From B16-G9 sp964455635 (GTDB taxonomy: Bacteria > Bacteroidota > Bacteroidia > Bacteroidales > F082), in contig CAYVWX010000150.1 of assembly GCA_964455635.1 (NCBI GenBank), forward strand, positions 1 through 7,748: a stretch of DNA of 7,748 nucleotides. Reading direction: 5' to 3'. The translations under genes and the position numbers were made by a program. A model generated the notes under the pieces. The model saw nothing but the letters and a program-made list of their open reading frames with translations, was not told where the DNA came from and made no database searches. Shown here one piece after another: positions 7,102 to 7,748 of this stretch (within the stretch, counting starts at the first letter, position 1; every line of letters begins with the position of its first letter).

Positions 7102-7545
7102 ATGCATTGTAGTAAGGTTTGCTTTTTGGTTGTTTTAATACTGGCTTCGCATGGATTGTTTGGCCAAAATAATCATTGTTCTTCTTTTAAAACAGGAACA
7201 TTCAAACTTTTAGGTGCAAACTCGCCCAACTACATCATTACCCGTAACGATACCATTCAACTTGAATGGGCGGAAAAATCATTGGTAAAAACCGACTTTT
7301 ACATTCGTTGGATTGATGATTGTACCTATGAATTGACCTTAAAAAAGATGCATAACCGTCCGGTTGCATTAAAATTGCCGGAATCCCCCATAAAACTTTT
7401 CGTTCATATAAATAAGGTGTCGGGCGATACCTGTTGGGTAGAAACCCGTTCAAACAACAGCGATTACATCAGTAAAAAACGAATGGTCAAAATTAGCAAC
7501 GCCTTTCGTGATTACAAGTCACCGGGAAATAATAAAAATAAATGA
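7102..7545 (+). CDS. Small secreted Bacteroidota protein of unknown function
   Basis: A 147-residue protein with an N-terminal signal peptide: hydrophobic core about 6-20 and a likely signal peptidase I site after LFG (cleavage near 21/22, QNNHC following), a typical Bacteroidota arrangement. The mature part is about 125 residues with Cys26, Cys74 and Cys111. Motifs HCSSFKTGTFKLL (25-37), YIITRNDTIQLEW (44-56) and IRWIDDCTYELTLKK (68-82) resemble a family of short secreted proteins common in Bacteroidota (CxxFKxGxFK ... TRxDxxQ ... WxxxCxYxLT), some of which I recall being mislabelled 'DNA topoisomerase IV'; that label is not supported by anything here. The fold is probably a small beta-rich domain (inference); no enzymatic motif is visible. 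The tail (136-147) is basic and low complexity. It is a single gene, 430 bp after sucC, with no clear promoter and no partner. The ATG at 7102 is the only start giving an intact signal peptide. Function unknown. Confidence 0.85.
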   Translation: MHCSKVCFLVVLILASHGLFGQNNHCSSFKTGTFKLLGANSPNYIITRNDTIQLEWAEKSLVKTDFYIRWIDDCTYELTLKKMHNRPVALKLPESPIKLFVHINKVSGDTCWVETRSNNSDYISKKRMVKISNAFRDYKSPGNNKNK

Positions 7546-7618
7546 GTTTGTCAGCAAATATTATCATTACATGAAACATCCATATCGTAGATTCGACACA
7601 CTGCAATAGGATTAAAAA

Positions 7619-7731
7619 GCTCCGTCAGGAGCGAAATATTTATTGCCTCTGGTGTCAACCCGAGGTATAAAAAACGTAAGGCCTGTTTTGGCTGGATTTT
7701 TGCGCGAAGCAAGCAAAAATCATGACAAAAC
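7619..7731. repeat. Hairpin-rich intergenic element, probable dispersed repeat copy
   Basis: Three stem-loops follow one another. First: GCTCC-GTCA-GGAGC (7619-7632). Second: a 7645-7666 stem (GCCTCTGGT pairing with ACCCGAGGT, one internal mismatch, G-T end pair) whose loop is again GTCA. Third: GATTTTTGC (7695-7703) with GCAAAAATC (7713-7721), perfect over 9 bp, flanked by GTTTTG (7685-7690) and CAAAAC (7726-7731), which pair outside a 4x4 internal loop. The wording CTCCG..GGAGCGAAATATTTATTG, then a hairpin ending ACCCGAGG, resembles a widespread class of dispersed intergenic repeats in Bacteroidota genomes (recall, not searched). None of the hairpins is followed by a T-run, so they are not ordinary terminators. 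The element may continue past the window edge. Confidence 0.6.
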
Positions 7732-7748
7732 ATAAAAAACATATTAAC

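Noticed and set aside
7695..7721. Perfect 9-bp stem considered as a terminator for the 7102 gene
   Set aside because: No T-run follows on either strand and it lies about 150 bp beyond the stop codon; it is better explained as part of the repeat element.
7591..7725. Plus-strand open frame of about 44 codons through the same repeat
   Set aside because: It has no ATG start and arises from the repeat sequence; probably not translated.
7551..7742. Minus-strand open frame of 63 codons at the right end
   Set aside because: It runs through all three hairpins of the repeat-like element; such repeats commonly give spurious small proteins. No domain or credible start context is seen.

Overview
The window looks like chromosomal DNA of a Bacteroidota member, most likely an anaerobic or microaerophilic Bacteroidales/Marinilabiliales-type bacterium (inference). 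The support is a multidomain family GH92 glycosidase exported as a lipoprotein, a lineage-style small secreted protein, start codons without Shine-Dalgarno sequences, moderately AT-rich DNA, and -7 promoter elements of the Bacteroidota form TAnnTTTG. A flavodiiron protein suggests a lifestyle in which O2 or NO must be scavenged.

Left half (2-5168), all on the minus strand and read right to left: fprA (class A flavodiiron protein); 9 bp later an unrecognised 289-residue lipoprotein; 82 bp after that a 997-residue GH92 alpha-mannosidase with C-terminal accessory domains. The first two are almost certainly co-transcribed. The GH92 gene may be read through from them or use its own -7 element at 3027-3034.

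Middle (5169-5480): a 312-bp divergent intergenic region. It holds a perfect TACCTTTG -7 element for fprA, a perfect TAATTTTG -7 element for sucC, and several short AT-rich palindromes that could be operators or chance.

Right half, plus strand: sucC (succinyl-CoA synthetase beta subunit), complete and followed at once by a strong intrinsic terminator, with no sucD beside it. Next is about 430 bp of AT-rich non-coding DNA containing what looks like a decayed long inverted repeat (CAAA-rich left arm, TTTG-rich right arm). Then comes a 147-residue secreted protein of unknown function. The window ends in a hairpin-rich element (about 7619-7731) that resembles a dispersed intergenic repeat of Bacteroidota genomes.

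The genes do not form one obvious pathway: detoxification (fprA), glycan trimming (GH92), central metabolism (sucC) and two proteins of unknown role. I found no CRISPR array, tRNA, rRNA, transposase, toxin-antitoxin pair or phage gene, and no convincing new multi-gene system. The most interesting items are the unnamed lipoprotein between fprA and GH92, the orphan sucC, and the two intergenic repeat elements.
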